Assembly (NCBI RefSeq): GCF_910596095.1
Contig: NC_056545.1
Location: 5,130,001 to 5,194,000, forward strand
Direction of reading: 5' to 3'
Source: Thunnus maccoyii
Taxonomy: Eukaryota > Chordata > Actinopteri > Scombriformes > Scombridae
Length of the DNA stretch: 64,000 nt
A program made the position numbers and the translations under genes. Shown here piece after piece: positions 11,501 through 23,884 of the stretch. Each line of letters begins with the position of its first letter. The stretch's first letter is position 1. Under the pieces are notes generated by a model that was given only the letters and a program-made list of their open reading frames with translations, did no database searches and was not told the DNA's origin.

Positions 11501-14500
11501 TAATATTAATAAAAAACATCATTCAGGACATCCTGAAAACATGCAACACAGAGACTCATGATACAAGATATGCAAGACAGTAAATACATGAAGATATTAA
11601 TAGAAAAGTGGATTGAATAAAACCACATTGAGCTGCATTGTTAGACACTAACTAGAACATGCAAAGCAGAAGCACAGATACAAAAAGCACGCACAGTATG
11701 TAAAATACATAAATCAGCCTGACACAATAAAAGCAAAACCACAATAAGACATGCATGCAGGTACATGAAGGCAGACTGGCAGTAGCAAGATAGCGAGATA
11801 GCAACAGGTGACAGTAGACAGCAGGGGAAGTTCAGCACAGACAGACTAAGTCTTAGCTCCGACAGAGCTGAGTACTAATCAACCATTTCTTTAAATGAGC
11901 TCTAAATGAACTCTACGTGTCCAGCAACAACAGCAGTAGTTAGCAGTTGACAGCTAGCTAGTTGTTTTGATTTAACAAATATATCCAAAGATGATATTTC
12001 CTCTTCTGTTCTTGCTGATTAATGCTGTTACCTCTTCTTTAGAGTCTTTTCTGAAGATTATTTGAAGGTTATTTTGCAAAATGTTTGTTTGAGATGTACT
12101 GAGGAGCCCATCTCTGGTGCAGCAACTCTCTCTCATAGAACATAATAAACATAATAGTTGGAGACTGAACTACAAGTTTGAAAATGGAAAAAAGTCTCAG
12201 ATAAATTCTCAAGGGTCAAGTTGTATTTCAATGTAGGCGTCAGGCTTTGATAAGGAAGAAGAATGTGTGGATCTACTGCGTTTTTTAAAAATTTTATAAA
12301 AAACCGTCCATCGGGGGTCTGATGATGTAATAGGAGTGTAAGGATAAATTGGCAGAGTACTCCTTTTAAAGGAATAGTTTGACAATTTGTGAAATCTACT
12401 TGGGTCCTAGTTGCTTTCTGGCAGAGCATCAGTTGAGAAGATCAATACCTTTCTCATATCTGTCCGTTAGATATAAGGCTACAGCTAGCAACTGGTTAAC
12501 TTAGCTTAGCATGAAGTGTGAAAACAGGTTTGAATGTTGTGTTTACAAACAGCAACCGACAAATCCTGCATAGTATGCCTTTAAGACCATATAGTCATTT
12601 CCCCTGCCTAAAACATTGTAAATAAAATACGTTTCTGCTCTTGCAGATGTCCGACCTCCAACTTGAATGAAACGCACCACATTTCTTGCAGAGTCCGTGC
12701 TGGTTGCCTAGCAACTGCTCTTAGCCAAGAAATAATTAGGCTAGGCAATTAAGCTAAGCTAAGAGGCTGCTAGCTGTAACTGTAACAGACACATATGAGA
12801 GTGATATCAATCTTCTCAACTAATTCATCACCAGAAAGCAAAGTATTTTCCAAAATGTTTAACCTTCAGTTACCCTATGGTTCCTCCTCTAGTGTTGTCT
12901 TGTGGACAAATGTTATTTGTAGTCCCAAGTCTCTCAGACTAGGTACTGTATTTTTCTCTTTGCGTAAAGCAGCATAACGCAGCCCTGTTGTATATGTTTT
13001 GCAACTTTTTCCAGTTTGTTCATATATAAATGATTAAATGTTTAAGTTAAAGAGTACGAAGTGACTCACAGTGTCTCACCACTGTGTCCTCTCAGGAACA
13101 CCTTGGTGTGGTGAACGAAGACCCGGTGGACCTGCAGTTCAACCAATCAGGATACCTCTTCCTGGCTAGTGAGGAGGTGGCTCACATCATGGAGGAGAAC
13201 TACAGCACCCAGAGGTGTCAGTCCTCTTTAATTCAGTCGAACTGTGTGATATCAGAAAGCTAGAAATCAGTTCCCTCTGGGGAGAAACGCAAACTGAGAA
13301 CGTTTCCATTCAGAAATTTAAGCACAGTATTTTGTCTTGCAGCTCTGAAGCTTCAGGGATGAAGTTATTTATTGATCAATAATCTAATCACGTGGTTGTA
13401 GGTATGCTGGAGCCAAAGTTTCACTTCTCTCTCCTACACAACTGAAGGAGAAATTTCCCTGGATAAACACAGATGGTGTGGCGCTCGCTTCGTATGGTGA
13501 GCACAAATAATACACAAGTTTTTGGAACTCTTTGATCCGTAACATCTTATAGAATATGTGGGTTTATAGACCCTTTTTTTTAAACAGCATTCATTTTCAT
13601 TTTGACTCGTCCTGGCCTGCAGGGTTGGAGAACGAGGGCTGGTTTGACCCCTGGACTCTGCTGAATGCCTTTAGAAGGAAGGCCATCTCTATGGGAGTCG
13701 TTCAGTGCTGCGGAGAAGTTACAGGTTTGTCGCAGCCTCCAAACACAAAAACATCCTAACGTACAGTAGCAGCCAAAAGTTTGTTTGACACTCTGTCTCA
13801 TTCAAGAGATTGGGAAGGTGTGTCCAAACATTTGACTGCTGCTGTACTTTGTTACTTTGTTTGTCTGCTTATTTTTCATGATCTAAGGCAACAGAAATAT
13901 TTTAAAAGTGAAGAATTGGTGTCATTTGGCAGCACTGAAATTTAAATATTATATTATTAATGTCTATCTCTTGTGCAGGTTTTAAACATACAACGAATGT
14001 GATCAACACCGTTGATGGTGAACAAATTGATCTCCGGAGAATAAAATCTGTCAGAGTAAGTGGGATGCACTCAGCATTATGTAGCTGTGAGCGTTTGCCG
14101 TCATGTTTGACATAATTTGAAACACGAATTTGGTTAAAGTTTCTTTTTGCAATATCGAACATTATAATCGACGGCTGCAACTAGCGATTATTTGATGAAT
14201 GTTAGAAAATAGTGAAAAAAGGGCACTCACAATTTGTCAGAGTGTCTTCAGTTTGCTTGTTTTGTCAAGCTAATGTCAAGATATTAAATTCACCGTCATA
14301 TATGACAAAGAAGAACAGAAAATCATCACATTTGGGAAGCTGGAACCACAAAATGTTTTGCAATTTTGCTTCAAAAATGACTGAAACAATTAATCAATTA
14401 TCCAAAAAGTTTGTGTCGATCAACTAATCGATTTATCTTGCAGCTCTATTATAATCCATCATCACTGCACACTTTTTAAAATGTTTTATTTAACATTTAG

Positions 14501-17500
14501 TATGATCACCAGCATCATCACGACAGTTTTCTTCATTTTTCTTCTTCTTAGATTAGATTAGATAGAATTTACTCTTCCGTTAATCAAAACTTTAATTTAG
14601 ATGGTCTTGCAACCAACAATTATTTTACATATTGATTAATCTTTGGATTATTATTATTGTTACATTATTAAGTAATCGATTACCTTGTAAAATGTCCATA
14701 AACAGTAACAGATGCCTATTACAAGTTCTCAGAGCTGACAGCGAAGTCTTCATGTAGCTTTTCTGTCTAACCAACAGTTAAAAATTCAAAGATATAAAAC
14801 AGAAAAAAAGCAGCAAATCTTCAAATTTGAGATACTGAAATAAAAGAATGTTCCGTCTTATTTGTATTTATTGTAAATCTGTTTTTATTAGAGGTCTTTG
14901 TATGAGCTTTTACCTTCCGAACTCTCCTGCAGGAGCATTTGTTTGCTTTGAATTCATGTATAGTTGAGTTTATTGTATCTAAAACAACTCCTGGTGGACA
15001 TGAACGTGTCTCAGTCTCTTTCCCCTTGAAAAATGTAACATCTCTTTGTACTCAGTTCAGTGTATTTGTCAAAGACATTTTCCGTATATTTTAAATGCTA
15101 CCAAAGATTGGGAACACACACTGCTTCACTAACACACCACCACAGTAACAGCACAGTGTTTTGCATGATGAGAAAATGTCTCATGTGGAGCAGGTGCAGA
15201 TGCCGAACAGCCTCGAGTACCAGCCGGTTGAATGTGCCATTGTGGTCAATGCAGCAGGAGCCTTTTCTGGTAAACTGGCAGAGATGCTGGGAATTGGCTT
15301 CGGTCCTAAAGACACCTTCGCTGGAATTCCACTGCCCGTTGAGCCTCGGAAAAGGTACTTTATTGACTAAAGGGGCATATTTTCCCTTTCTAAAAACAAT
15401 GTTAGTGCTGTCAAGATGTCTAATTTCCTTTTGAAAGAGCTGGCAGTGTTTGCATGCAGTAAAGTCTTTTGACAGTTTTATTTAAACGCCAGTGAATTGG
15501 ATAAGTGAGTGGCTTTATAGTGCTGACTCTCAACTTTAATTTGAGGGTGTTTACATCCGCGTCTGATTAACTGTGTGAAAATTGTAGCTCTTTGAAACTT
15601 AATCACAGAGGGTAAAAATGGGTTATAGGTCATTCACTGCTCAGTCAGTATGGATGTGAACACTCTTAAACACCCTTAAATCAGCATTTTAACCACAGAG
15701 CCACTTTTTAATTTGAAATTCAGTCATCTAGAAAAGCCAAAACAAACATCAGCATCCAACACTTAGAGACACTATATCGAGATGATCATTCTTTTCACAT
15801 ACAGTTCTTGATATACATGAGATTTACTTTACTTACTACTTTATTTATCAGGAACATAAAAACATTAATGAACATTAACATGATTAAAATGTATCAGATT
15901 TAGCCAAAAGGCACATCTGAGTCCCCGAGCAGGTTGATGTTATACACAAAACAAACAAGACATACAAAAAGCTACATAAAAGCACATGTAAAGCCAGATT
16001 ATGTTGCACTCTGTACTCTATCTATTATACTATAGCGCAGTGCCCTTGGTGATACTTCTACAGTTGCCAGGTAGTACTTGTACAGTAGCTCAAAGTGATT
16101 GAGAGTGCATTAAAACTAGCTAATAAATAGATGTAGTCAGATAAACGTAATGAATAAATGGTTGACACATCCAGCCTCTGCTTCAAATCAAATGAACCCA
16201 TTTGGAAAATGATGGCACGTGGAGTCGATGAAGGGGTACCAGAGTTCATCTGACATCTCTGTGGGGGTAAATCAGACAGAAAAGGTCAGGAACCATGGCT
16301 TCTAAAGTATTCTCTATAGCAGGAGTCAGCAATTAAATTCAACCATGGGCCAGATTTTTTCAGCACTGCTTTTTAGAGGCCAGACGTTCTACAGGCAAAG
16401 TGAAAACACAGTTATTTTCTATGATTTTGTTTGTATAAAACAGCTTTAGGGTTGTATCTGAGGGCAGATGCCATAATTGCCATTAGTAATCCACACACAA
16501 TAAACAGTGGTCTGCTTCATTTATTTTGGAAGCTGAAATACTGTTATTGACACAAATCTGCTCTGGTCAGATAAGACCAGTATATAGATGAACCTGTATA
16601 AGGTGATGAGATGTTACAAGCTTGTGTTTATTGGGATTAAGGTGAGCCTTTTGTTTGCATTGTTATCTACTGTGGATTTATGACGAGTCATGTAAAAGAT
16701 TTGATTCAATCTATAAAAGGAAAAACTTCAGCTTTCGTTAGGGGACGTTTGCCTACCACTGCTCTGTTGTATCCTCTATATCAGTGCTTCCCAAACTTTT
16801 TTAGACCATGGCACTCCTTCATGGGAATTCTTTTGTCATGGATCCCCCTCCTGACTGCTGAGCATCTGAAAAACTCAAAAGCCTCAAAGTTGGCTGCTTT
16901 GACAAGTCAAAATGTAAATAAAATATAATTAATGTAAATGTCAGGTGTTGAAATTATATTATATGCGCAATAAATGTAGAATGGTATGAAGAATTTTGCA
17001 GTACACTTGGCCCAACCTCAAGGAACCCCTGCTCTATAGTATACTGTATATTTAATGACAGGAAAGTACAGTTTATACATTATCGGATATACTGGACGTA
17101 AGAATTTGAAGATATGACTTACTGTTGAGGTCTGTCAACATCCCTATAGCACTGATCTCTCCCTAAATCTTGTTCAGGTATGTGTACGTAGTCCACTGTC
17201 CCGATGGTCCAGGTCTCGACACTCCCTTCCTGATCGATTACTCTGGAGTTTACTTCAGAAGAGAGGGCTTAGGAGGGAACTACATCGCCGGGACATCACC
17301 AGAGGAGGTTTGTCGTGGGTCTAAGCTGTTTGCCTGACTATTATGAATAAGAACAAACAGTGTAAAAATCGATCTAAGTGTTTTATCTGTTTGTCTGTCC
17401 TCAGATTGAGGAGCCAGATATCAGTAACCTAGAGGTGGACCACCAGTTTTTTGAGGACAAGATTTGGCCCAGCTTGGCCCATCGTGTTCCTGCTTTTGAG

Positions 17501-18191
17501 AATCTTAAGGTAGGTGTTGGGACGCTTATAATTGACTAGCACATGAGGTTTTTATCGTTTCTTTGTCTGCTAATCATTCCACAAATATGGCAGTCCATTT
17601 TATTTTGAGCATTTCATTGTTATTTTAATGGATTTTTTTAAAAGCCAGTACAAGTATTCATTTTTTAAAGAGGACATGTGATGCATAATTTCCAGGTCTA
17701 TATTTATATTCTGAGGCTCTACTGGAATATCTTTGCATACAGGCTGTTTTAGCTCCTTTTCTCGCATTTTTACATACGTTCTCTTCAAGTTTTGGAACTT
17801 TGCCCATGTTTAACCCAAACATCCGACATCATAACAGTATAAAAATGACAGGAAATCACATGTTGTTATTATGTCTTATGTCTCCTTTAAGCCTCAGCCT
17901 TTGCAGATCAAACTTATCTCTCGTTCCTCTCCTCAGGTGACCAGCGCGTGGGCAGGTTTCTACGACTACAACACCTTCGACCAGAACGGCATCATCGGGA
18001 TACACCCTCTGATCAATAACATGTACTTTGCCACTGGCTTCAGCGGCCACGGCCTGCAGCACTCGCCCGCGGTAGGTCGTGCTGTGGCAGAACTGATCCT
18101 GGATGGAAACTTTACAACGCTGGACTTGAGCGGTCTTGGCTTCAGACGCATTCTGGCCCAGGAGCCCATGTTGGAGAGGAACATCGTTTAG
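8541..18191 (+). CDS. foxred1: FAD-dependent oxidoreductase domain-containing protein 1 (11 coding exons)
   Basis: Coding exons: 8541-8670, 9759-9979, 10228-10338, 13096-13214, 13402-13496, 13623-13724, 13979-14055, 15194-15354, 17178-17307, 17405-17509, 17937-18191 (stop TAG). All introns are GT-AG and every phase joins; the product is 501 residues (human about 486). FOXRED1 is a mitochondrial FAD protein of the DAO/sarcosine oxidase-like family that helps assemble respiratory complex I. The first 40 residues are rich in Arg and Ser with no acidic residue before D40, as in a matrix-targeting peptide. The dinucleotide-binding fold is at residues 80-115, with GGGVVG at 85-90 and acidic E113 ending the second strand. 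Conserved blocks follow: the [13 protein letters not shown] region (127-139), [35 protein letters not shown], and near the C terminus [15 protein letters not shown] and [11 protein letters not shown]. Exon 8 starts at 15194 because this matches the family length exactly. No frameshift or missing motif is seen. Confidence 0.97.
9078..9737. mobile_element. piggyBac-like MITE in foxred1 intron 1
   Basis: Both boundaries are TTAA (9078-9081 and 9734-9737), the piggyBac target. Termini are inverted: 'ttaaagagcccctcc' at the left, and at the right 'gaagggcgactttaa' (reverse complement 'ttaaagtcgcccttc'). The interior matches a widespread teleost repeat ('tatataaaagactc' near 9110, 'gtaggcccgccccttaaaat' near 9570). 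No transposase ORF. Its right end is 21 bp from foxred1 exon 2. Confidence 0.6.
10339..13095 (+). other. foxred1 intron 3 with several repeats
   Basis: The largest of the repeat-rich foxred1 introns. It holds a dispersed repeat at about 10569-10800 ('gattcaagatttagtttatt...atgctgttcctctcagccca'), a second at about 11290-11650 (a (TTTA)n run then 'acagtgcacattaataaac'), and the TTAA-flanked element at 12366-12862. Nothing coding is seen between them. Confidence 0.6.
12366..12862. mobile_element. piggyBac-like palindromic MITE in foxred1 intron 3
   Basis: Bounded by TTAA at 12366-12369 and 12859-12862. The two arms are long diverged inverted repeats: left 'tttctggcagagcatcagtt...gagaagatcaatacc...tctcatatctgtc...agctagcaac...ttagcttagc', and right 'gctaagctaa...gctagctgtaac...gacacatatgagagtgatat...tcttctcaac...accagaaagcaaag'. 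The loop between them is unique. No ORF. Abundant MITE type in fish genomes. Confidence 0.6.
14172..14447 (+). repeat. 'GCTGCAACTA' element, internally deleted, foxred1 intron 7
   Basis: Starts 'cggctgcaactagcgattat' and ends 'ttatcttgcagctct'. The interior 'gttagaaaatagtgaaaa' and 'agctggaaccacaaaatg' match other copies, but the first third is shortened. Confidence 0.65.
14604..14840 (+). repeat. Second, more diverged 'GCTGCAACTA' element in foxred1 intron 7
   Basis: 'cttgcaaccaacaattattt...attgattaatctttggatta' then 'aagtaatcgattaccttgtaaaatgtcc' reproduces the 5' half of the family. The 3' half is only weakly recognisable ('gcaaatcttcaaatttgaga'). Confidence 0.45.
15820..16020 (-). repeat. 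Dispersed repeat related to the one at 11290-11650
   Basis: In foxred1 intron 8. Shares 'ttatttatcaggaacat', 'catgattaaaatgtatcaga', 'tttagccaaaaggcacatct' and 'gagtccccgagcaggttgat' with the repeat at 11290-11650, which has 'ttagccaagaggttgttttt' and 'agtccctggacagatgtta'. No ORF. Confidence 0.4.
16316..16770. mobile_element. hAT-like remnant in foxred1 intron 8
   Basis: The left end 'agcaggagtcagcaa' and right end 'tttgcctaccactgctc' are imperfect inverted repeats of the kind found in fish hAT elements. 'ccatgggccagattttttc' follows the left end. No target duplication could be read with confidence and there is no transposase ORF. Confidence 0.4.
16783..17037. mobile_element. Short hAT-like remnant adjacent to the previous one
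   Basis: Begins 'agtgcttcccaaactttttt' and ends 'caaggaacccctgctct'. This resembles the paired ends of a common short fish DNA element. The interior is AT-rich without coding potential. Confidence 0.35.
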
Positions 18192-19225
18192 ATGAACTGG
18201 AACGTGGACTCATACCATCAACACCTCTGCCAAAGCAAAGGATCATTCAAGTTTTCTACAACTTGGGTCTCAGTTTAGTGGTTTTGGCCATCATTCCCGT
18301 CATAATAATAACATTGTACTCATCATAGATCTGGGAATGCAGCCTCATGACTACAGTAGAGTCCAAAAAGGCATGAAACAGGAGTAGACAGTTCACTTCC
18401 TGTTACCTACAGACTTTAAAACATTGTTTGTTCACCCTAACCAACCTTACCAAAGTTTTTATTTTTGCAACTGTGATAACAGTGTCAAAAAAATGATTGC
18501 ATGTGTGTTGTTTTAGAGGGCAATTACAAGCGACGTCTTGCTGAAGGGAAAATGTTGAGATATGTAGGGGTGGAGGGGAACTGAACTGTTGACATTTCCT
18601 GTGATACAGTATAAACTGTAATAATTCCCAAGATCTTGACTTCTGTTTTTCAGATTTCCATTGAACCTGTGTGTGTGATGCCATTGTGCAATACATTTGC
18701 AGTTTTTAAATTTTTCTCAGGAACCACTTTGTTTCCACATGAGTATGAGTATGTACGTGATGTATACTGTATTACAGTATAATACAGTGCAATACAACAG
18801 CTTTGCAATGCAATGTTCAGTTTTTGTTACGACTAAGATATTAGTTGAATTTTAGAGCCTGAAAAATAACCGAACATAAACGTTACATATGTTTTGTATC
18901 ACTTTACATTGTAATGTGTTCTTTCTGGTACATTTTATTGTTAACTATCTTATCATTGTATAGTTATGCAGTCGATTTGTGATTTACTGTTGAATCAATT
19001 TAGTTTGAATCTGTGTTTCATAGTAATCAATGCAATCAAATTTTATTAATAATCAAGATTTGTAGAAAAATTGGCTTCAGTTGTGTTTATTAAAGCATTT
19101 TTCCTTCTTTCCTACAGGTGTTACAGCTCTTACAGATCAGATTCAGTTTATTGTAACTGCACAGTAACAAAAACATTGCAGCTGTCCGTCTGTAGAAGCA
19201 AAGAAAGGCTGCAATAAAAGTTAAA
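18192..19225 (+). other. foxred1: foxred1 3' UTR with candidate poly(A) signals
   Basis: Sequence after the foxred1 stop codon. The best polyadenylation signal is AATAAA at 19214-19219, and an ATTAAA variant lies at about 19089-19094. No ORF or repeat is obvious in the interval, so a UTR of about 0.9-1.0 kb is a reasonable reading. Confidence 0.5.
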
Positions 19226-19689
19226 TATTCCAATGCTGCAAAAATTCAGTAGAATTTAAAGCTCAACACTATGTATACAGTAGTGATTTAATTTCACAAT
19301 TAGGTATTTAGTTGCTGATGAGATTCAAATCTATACAGACTTTATTTGCTTCCATACCCAGCTACTGCAAATACTACATGATCTAGTGTTACAGGTCTTT
19401 TGGGGGTTAGGTGTTGTGTGGGGATTTATCCACCAGATGGAGCCAAATCTGTACATCAAGTAACCAGTGTGGAACATCTTCCCACTTGACACACTGAAGA
19501 CAAACTATAAGCAAAATGTAATTTGGAAGTGAAAGTGTTTTTTTCTGTAAATTCACTAACAGACTAATTATCAGACACTCTGCTCTCATTTGCAAAGATA
19601 ATGTCACAGACCAGATAAGGGACAACAGAGCATTTTTTGAGACACACAGTTTCATGATCTACTGTTAACAGCTCATTAGCCTTTTCTTA

Positions 19690-19958
19690 AACCTTTATTT
19701 ATTGAGGGAAGTTTCACTTACAGGAAGCCTCTCTTTTGCAGGAACGCCCTGATTACATTCACCCTTGGAAGCTGCCCAGTCCAACCACAGCCTGATCTGC
19801 AGACCACTGAGCAGCTCCACTGGTGTGGTTGGAGTTAAGGGCCTTGCTCAAGGGCGGGGGTGGTAATGAGGCAGTATAATTCTGCCAGACCGGGGATTGA
19901 ACCGATGAACTTCTGATCACAAGCTTGCTTCTCTAACCTTCAGGTCACTACTGCCTGA
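19690..19958 (-). mobile_element. tRNA-derived SINE-like element
   Basis: Read on the minus strand it opens with an A-box-like 'gaaggttagagaagcaag' and a B-box-like 'cggttcaatccccggtc' about 35 bp further on. It continues with the common fish motif 'gcccttgagcaaggccctta'. It is a degenerate interspersed copy and no functional tRNA fold is claimed. Confidence 0.5.
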
Positions 19959-19984
19959 TATCAGATTGACCAATACCAAAACAG

Positions 19985-20265
19985 AAGCTAACAGTGCATT
20001 TGTTGGGGACTATTTTCAGCTGCCGATTTGTTGCTCTAGTGAGTGTTTGAGGCAGCGGGACGGGGTTCAGTGACAGTTCCCATGTTTTCCATAATGTGGG
20101 AACATGTCAGCCAGTGAAATAGTTAGACACACTGATGTGTTAAAATGGTTTTTGGCGAACAACGAGGTTCTGTGGCACAGACGAATAACAATGAGGCATA
20201 GGCTAAACAGCTGATACTTGTTTGTAGGATCAGTTCATGGTTGGTTTTGGTCTTTTCATGTAATT
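19985..20265 (+). repeat. Dispersed repeat, copy 1 (paired with 49970-50245)
   Basis: Shares with 49970-50245, in order: 'gcatttgttggggactattttc', 'aatgt.ggaaca.gtca', 'actgatgtgtt'/'actgacgtgtt', 'ggcacag.cgaataa'/'ggcacagaggaataa' and 'ggatcagttcat'/'agatcagttcat'. The two copies are about 30 kb apart and strongly diverged. Confidence 0.55.
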
Positions 20266-21179
20266 TGTTGATTTTAGAAAAAGTATAGAATATCACCAGA
20301 CTTATCCTTTTAACATTAATAAAATTAGCATTATGAAATTGGGGTATCCCGTAACTGTACGTCAGCTGAGAGCCTGTATTTTTAAAGACATTATAAAGAA
20401 GATACCAAGAATTGATTTGTTTATTCTAAATTCAAAGGCAAAACTAGCCTCACAAATTGGAATATGAAAATATCACACAGAAATGAAAGCAGCTTATAGC
20501 TCTTGAGCATGTAATAACTGAAAGAAAATTGGAAAAATAAGATAATCTTGCTTAACATGGAAAAAAGCGCTTAATTTAAGATCCTGACACCTTTAAATAT
20601 TAATGCCCTTTAAAGTGCAGGACATACGCTGCATTAATGAGGTACATGCATATGAAAGTGTGGTGTCTGTTGACCTTAGTTGTGAGGTTATGTGCCCCAC
20701 TTATCCAGTATTAGTTCTGACAACTCCTCACATATTTATGTGTCTGTGTATTTAGCATAGCAAGCATTTTACTGCTCTCAGGATATCATAAATATCTAAT
20801 TTCTTAGTCATGCCGAAATTTAAGCAGGGTCTTGTTTTTTAGAGTCATGCCTTTCCATAAAGCATTTATTATTATTTATTATTTGACCTGAAAGAAGTAC
20901 AAATGTTTAAGATCAGTCAGTCACAGAGGAGAATAAAGCACATATATGTGTATATACAGTATATAAATATATATGTGTGTGTGTACGTCCAGAAGGTTTT
21001 AAACTCAGTGAAGACTTGGAAGGACGAATAGGTCTATTTTTCTGAAATACCATCAATGGTGGAAGAAGTAATCCATTACAAATAGAAGTCCTGCATTCAA
21101 TCGATATAATCTTCCACTTTTTGTTTTTTACTTATAAGTTTTTATTTATAAGCATATTGAACTTTCAAAATATTTAATA
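20266..21179. other. Intergenic sequence, nothing recognised
   Basis: AT-rich. A short (TA/TG)n microsatellite lies at about 20940-20985. No gene or clear repeat otherwise. Confidence 0.4.
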
Positions 21180-21960
21180 TACTGTATACATAATGCAGGA
21201 AGACCACCACTCCAACCAGCTAAGTCCTTTTAAAGTGCTGGAAAAATCAATGAGTCCAAACTTGATCATACATGATTCAACAATGAACAGGCAGGCAAAA
21301 AACAAACTAAACCCCATTCCAATCATTGGCAGTATGCAATGCACCTGCGCACACCCTGGTGGTAGGAGCTCCACCTCTTGGGAACTGAAGTTTTTAAGTG
21401 CAGAATACAAATAGAAGCCATACTTATAGAACACACACGGAAAAAGGGGGTGGAACACAGTGAACATAGAAAAAAACATATACAATCAGGTAATACATAT
21501 ATAAATTTCACCACATAGTATATGGGGCTTTAGAGAGATCTAGCTAGAGCCATCATATATCAGAGATACCCAAATCTATAAGAAAAAACATATCGAAAAC
21601 AAAACAAAAATAGAACAAAGAGCTATGGAGGGGTATCAGGCGAAGGCCATTATGAACCATAGACCCCAAAGTCTACACTACAGCATAACACTCATATCAA
21701 AATCCTCGTTGAGGTTCATAGGCTTAAGTGTATCTAAAGTGTCAATCCAATAGAGCTCCCTTTGGCATATCTTTCTTTCCATATCTCCCCCCTCTTAGCA
21801 ATTCAAAGTGTTCAGTGCCCTGGAATCGCAGAGAGGGTGTAAGAATTCATTGAAATGACAAGCAACAGGATAATTCACATCATTGCGTCTGATGGAGCTC
21901 TTATGCTCACTAATCTTTTGTTTCAGCATGAGTGTAGTTTTACCTATTATATACTGTATA
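21180..21960 (-). pseudogene. Penelope-like retroelement fragment (GIY-YIG endonuclease end)
   Basis: The minus-strand translation from about 21956 reads Y-I-I-G-K-T-T-L-M-L-K-Q-K-I-S-E-H-K-S, then R-R-N-D-V-N-Y-P-V-A-C-H-F. After an in-frame stop it continues E-G-G-D-M-E-R-K...R-E-L-Y-W-I-D-T-L...N-L-N-E-D-F-D, ending at a stop at 21680-21678. This is the layout of the C-terminal GIY-YIG-type endonuclease domain of Penelope-like elements (the Y-V-G-K-T core, the S-EHK-SIR motif and the R-E-x-F/Y-W-I-x-x-L motif). The copy is broken: the reverse-transcriptase part is absent, one stop interrupts the frame after L-N-C, and the 5' side abuts a Tc1 element at 21962. Sequence from 21677 down to about 21180 is probably the 3' tail. 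Confidence 0.6.
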
Positions 21961-21961
21961 C

Positions 21962-22562
21962 ATACACTGATCAGCCATAACCGTAAAACCACCTGCCTAA
22001 TATTGTGTAGGTCCCCTTTGTGCCATCAAAACAGCTCTGACCCGTCGATGCATGGACTCCAAAAGACCTCTAAAGGTGTCCTCTGGTATCTGGCACCACT
22101 GTGTGTTCTGACACCTGTCTATCATAACCAGCATTAACATTTTCAGCAATTTGTGCTACAGTAGCTCTTCTGAGGGATTTGGACCAGATGAGCTAACCTT
22201 TGCTTCCCACGTGCATCAATGAGCCTTGAGGACCCCATGACCCTGTTGCAGGTTCACCGGTTGTCCTTCCTTTGACCACTTTTAGGAAGGTACTGACAAC
22301 TGCATACTGGGAAGACCCCACAAGACCTGTCGTTTTGGAGATGCTCTGACTCAGTCATCTAGCCATCACAATTTGGCCCTTGTCAAAGTCACTTTGGTCC
22401 TCATTCTTGCCAATTGTTCCTGCTTCCAACACATCAACTTCAAGAACTTACTGTTCACTAGCCACCTAATATATCTACCCCTTGAGGTGCCATTTTAACA
22501 AGATAATCAATGTTATTCACTTCGCCTGTCAGTGGTTTGACTGTTTGGGCTGATCAGTGTAT
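21962..22562 (-). mobile_element. Internally deleted Tc1/mariner element
   Basis: Terminal inverted repeats: 'atacactgatcagcc' at 21962-21976 and 'ggctgatcagtgtat' at 22548-22562, a perfect 15-bp match. The minus strand near the right end still encodes the N-terminal helix-turn-helix of a Tc1-type transposase (D-F-D-K-G-Q-I-V-M-A around 22370-22395, with 'ccatcacaatttggcccttg' on the plus strand). Most of the catalytic region is missing: near 22098-22102 'tctggcaccact' runs directly into 'gtgtgttctgacacctg', which in full-length fish copies are far apart. It cannot encode an active transposase. Confidence 0.75.
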
Positions 22563-23884
22563 ATATTTATATACGTACATATACTGCATAGTTTTTATGT
22601 CCTTGTCTATTGATTGTTGCTGTTTGTTGGCATCAGTGTATTCCTGTGACCTGTGTGTTAATATCAGCCTGCAAACCAAATATCTTTTGGGATAGTAATA
22701 AACATCAAGATGAAGTTTTTTAAAAAAAAAAAAGTACTAGTTCTGCAGAAAAATGGCCCCTGTGAGTGACTTTATATGATATTTTGCATTTTACATATAT
22801 CAGTTGGCCATGCTTGATTGATACAAACTTGTGGTTTTCTCTTGAAGAGGGGTTTTTGAGACACTCTCTCTTCCTCTCTTCCTCAGATCAGACATAGTGA
22901 AACAAGCCACCCCACATCCTCTACATCTTAACTTCCTGCAGCGCAATGAAAAACATCAGCAAAAACCAAGAGTGGTGAAACAAGCAGAATACAGTCATTG
23001 GCAAAAACAAAACAAAACAAAACACAGTTTCACTTGAAGAAAAAGCCCCTCAACTAAAGTTAAATGAGGGAATTTAACAAAATATTCAAATCATACACTG
23101 AAATTAAGACTTGAGATGACACAGTAATGATACTGCAGAGTGTAGGTAGTAGTCACTGAAGTGGATTATGTTTCCATTACAGAAACATCTGCAGACACCA
23201 ACAGCTTCACAGCTTTGACCACAACCACAAAGTGATACTATCAGGGGATTAAAAACTGAAATGAACATTACTCATAAACTGCAAACAGCAAATCGCCCCC
23301 CTGAAACGTTGAACTAGGAACATCAAAGTTCAGATTATAGGTTATCTAGATTTAAGTTTTACGTCCATAATACATCAAATGCATGAATAATAAGTGTGAA
23401 ATAAGTATATCCAACAACAGGCACACAGGCATCCCTACATGCAGGGCTGAAAGTTACTAATTACAACATGGGAATGGGAACATTATTTTAATTGAGGAGC
23501 CGTTGTGGTTGCTTGTACATTTTGAGTACATTGGTATTTCTGCTTTTACAGATCAAGACAAAAGATCAACAGGAAAAGTTGTTTTGTGCCATTAAATAGC
23601 TAAAGTTATAAGTGGAAAGTGGAAAACCTCCTACCAGATCAAAGTGCATGATTAGCTATTAGCGTCTAGCAATTTCAAAGGATTTTAATAAAATGGTGGA
23701 TAGGTTTACACAGAAACTGTTTGCAAACATGAAATAGTCCATTTTGTGTGAAGTTTTGTCTGTATAAACTGCAGACACACTAATATGTAACGTAACACGT
23801 GGCATATGTCTAGTGTCTGGTATTTTGATGATAAAAAGCCTGATTTTCATACATCTGCTGACATTACTGAAATAATATCCAGAG
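22563..23884. other. Intergenic sequence, nothing recognised
   Basis: AT-rich sequence with an A-run at 22723-22734 and an (AACA)n-like tract near 23008-23023. Short ORFs have no recognisable content. Confidence 0.4.

Noticed and set aside
15060..15434. 124-codon plus-strand ORF overlapping foxred1 exon 8
   Set aside because: Different frame from the real exon, which runs 15194-15354 and is fixed by splice phases on both sides.
21174..21485. 103-codon minus-strand hydrophobic ORF
   Set aside because: Lies in the probable 3' tail of the Penelope-like fragment; no membrane protein family is evident.
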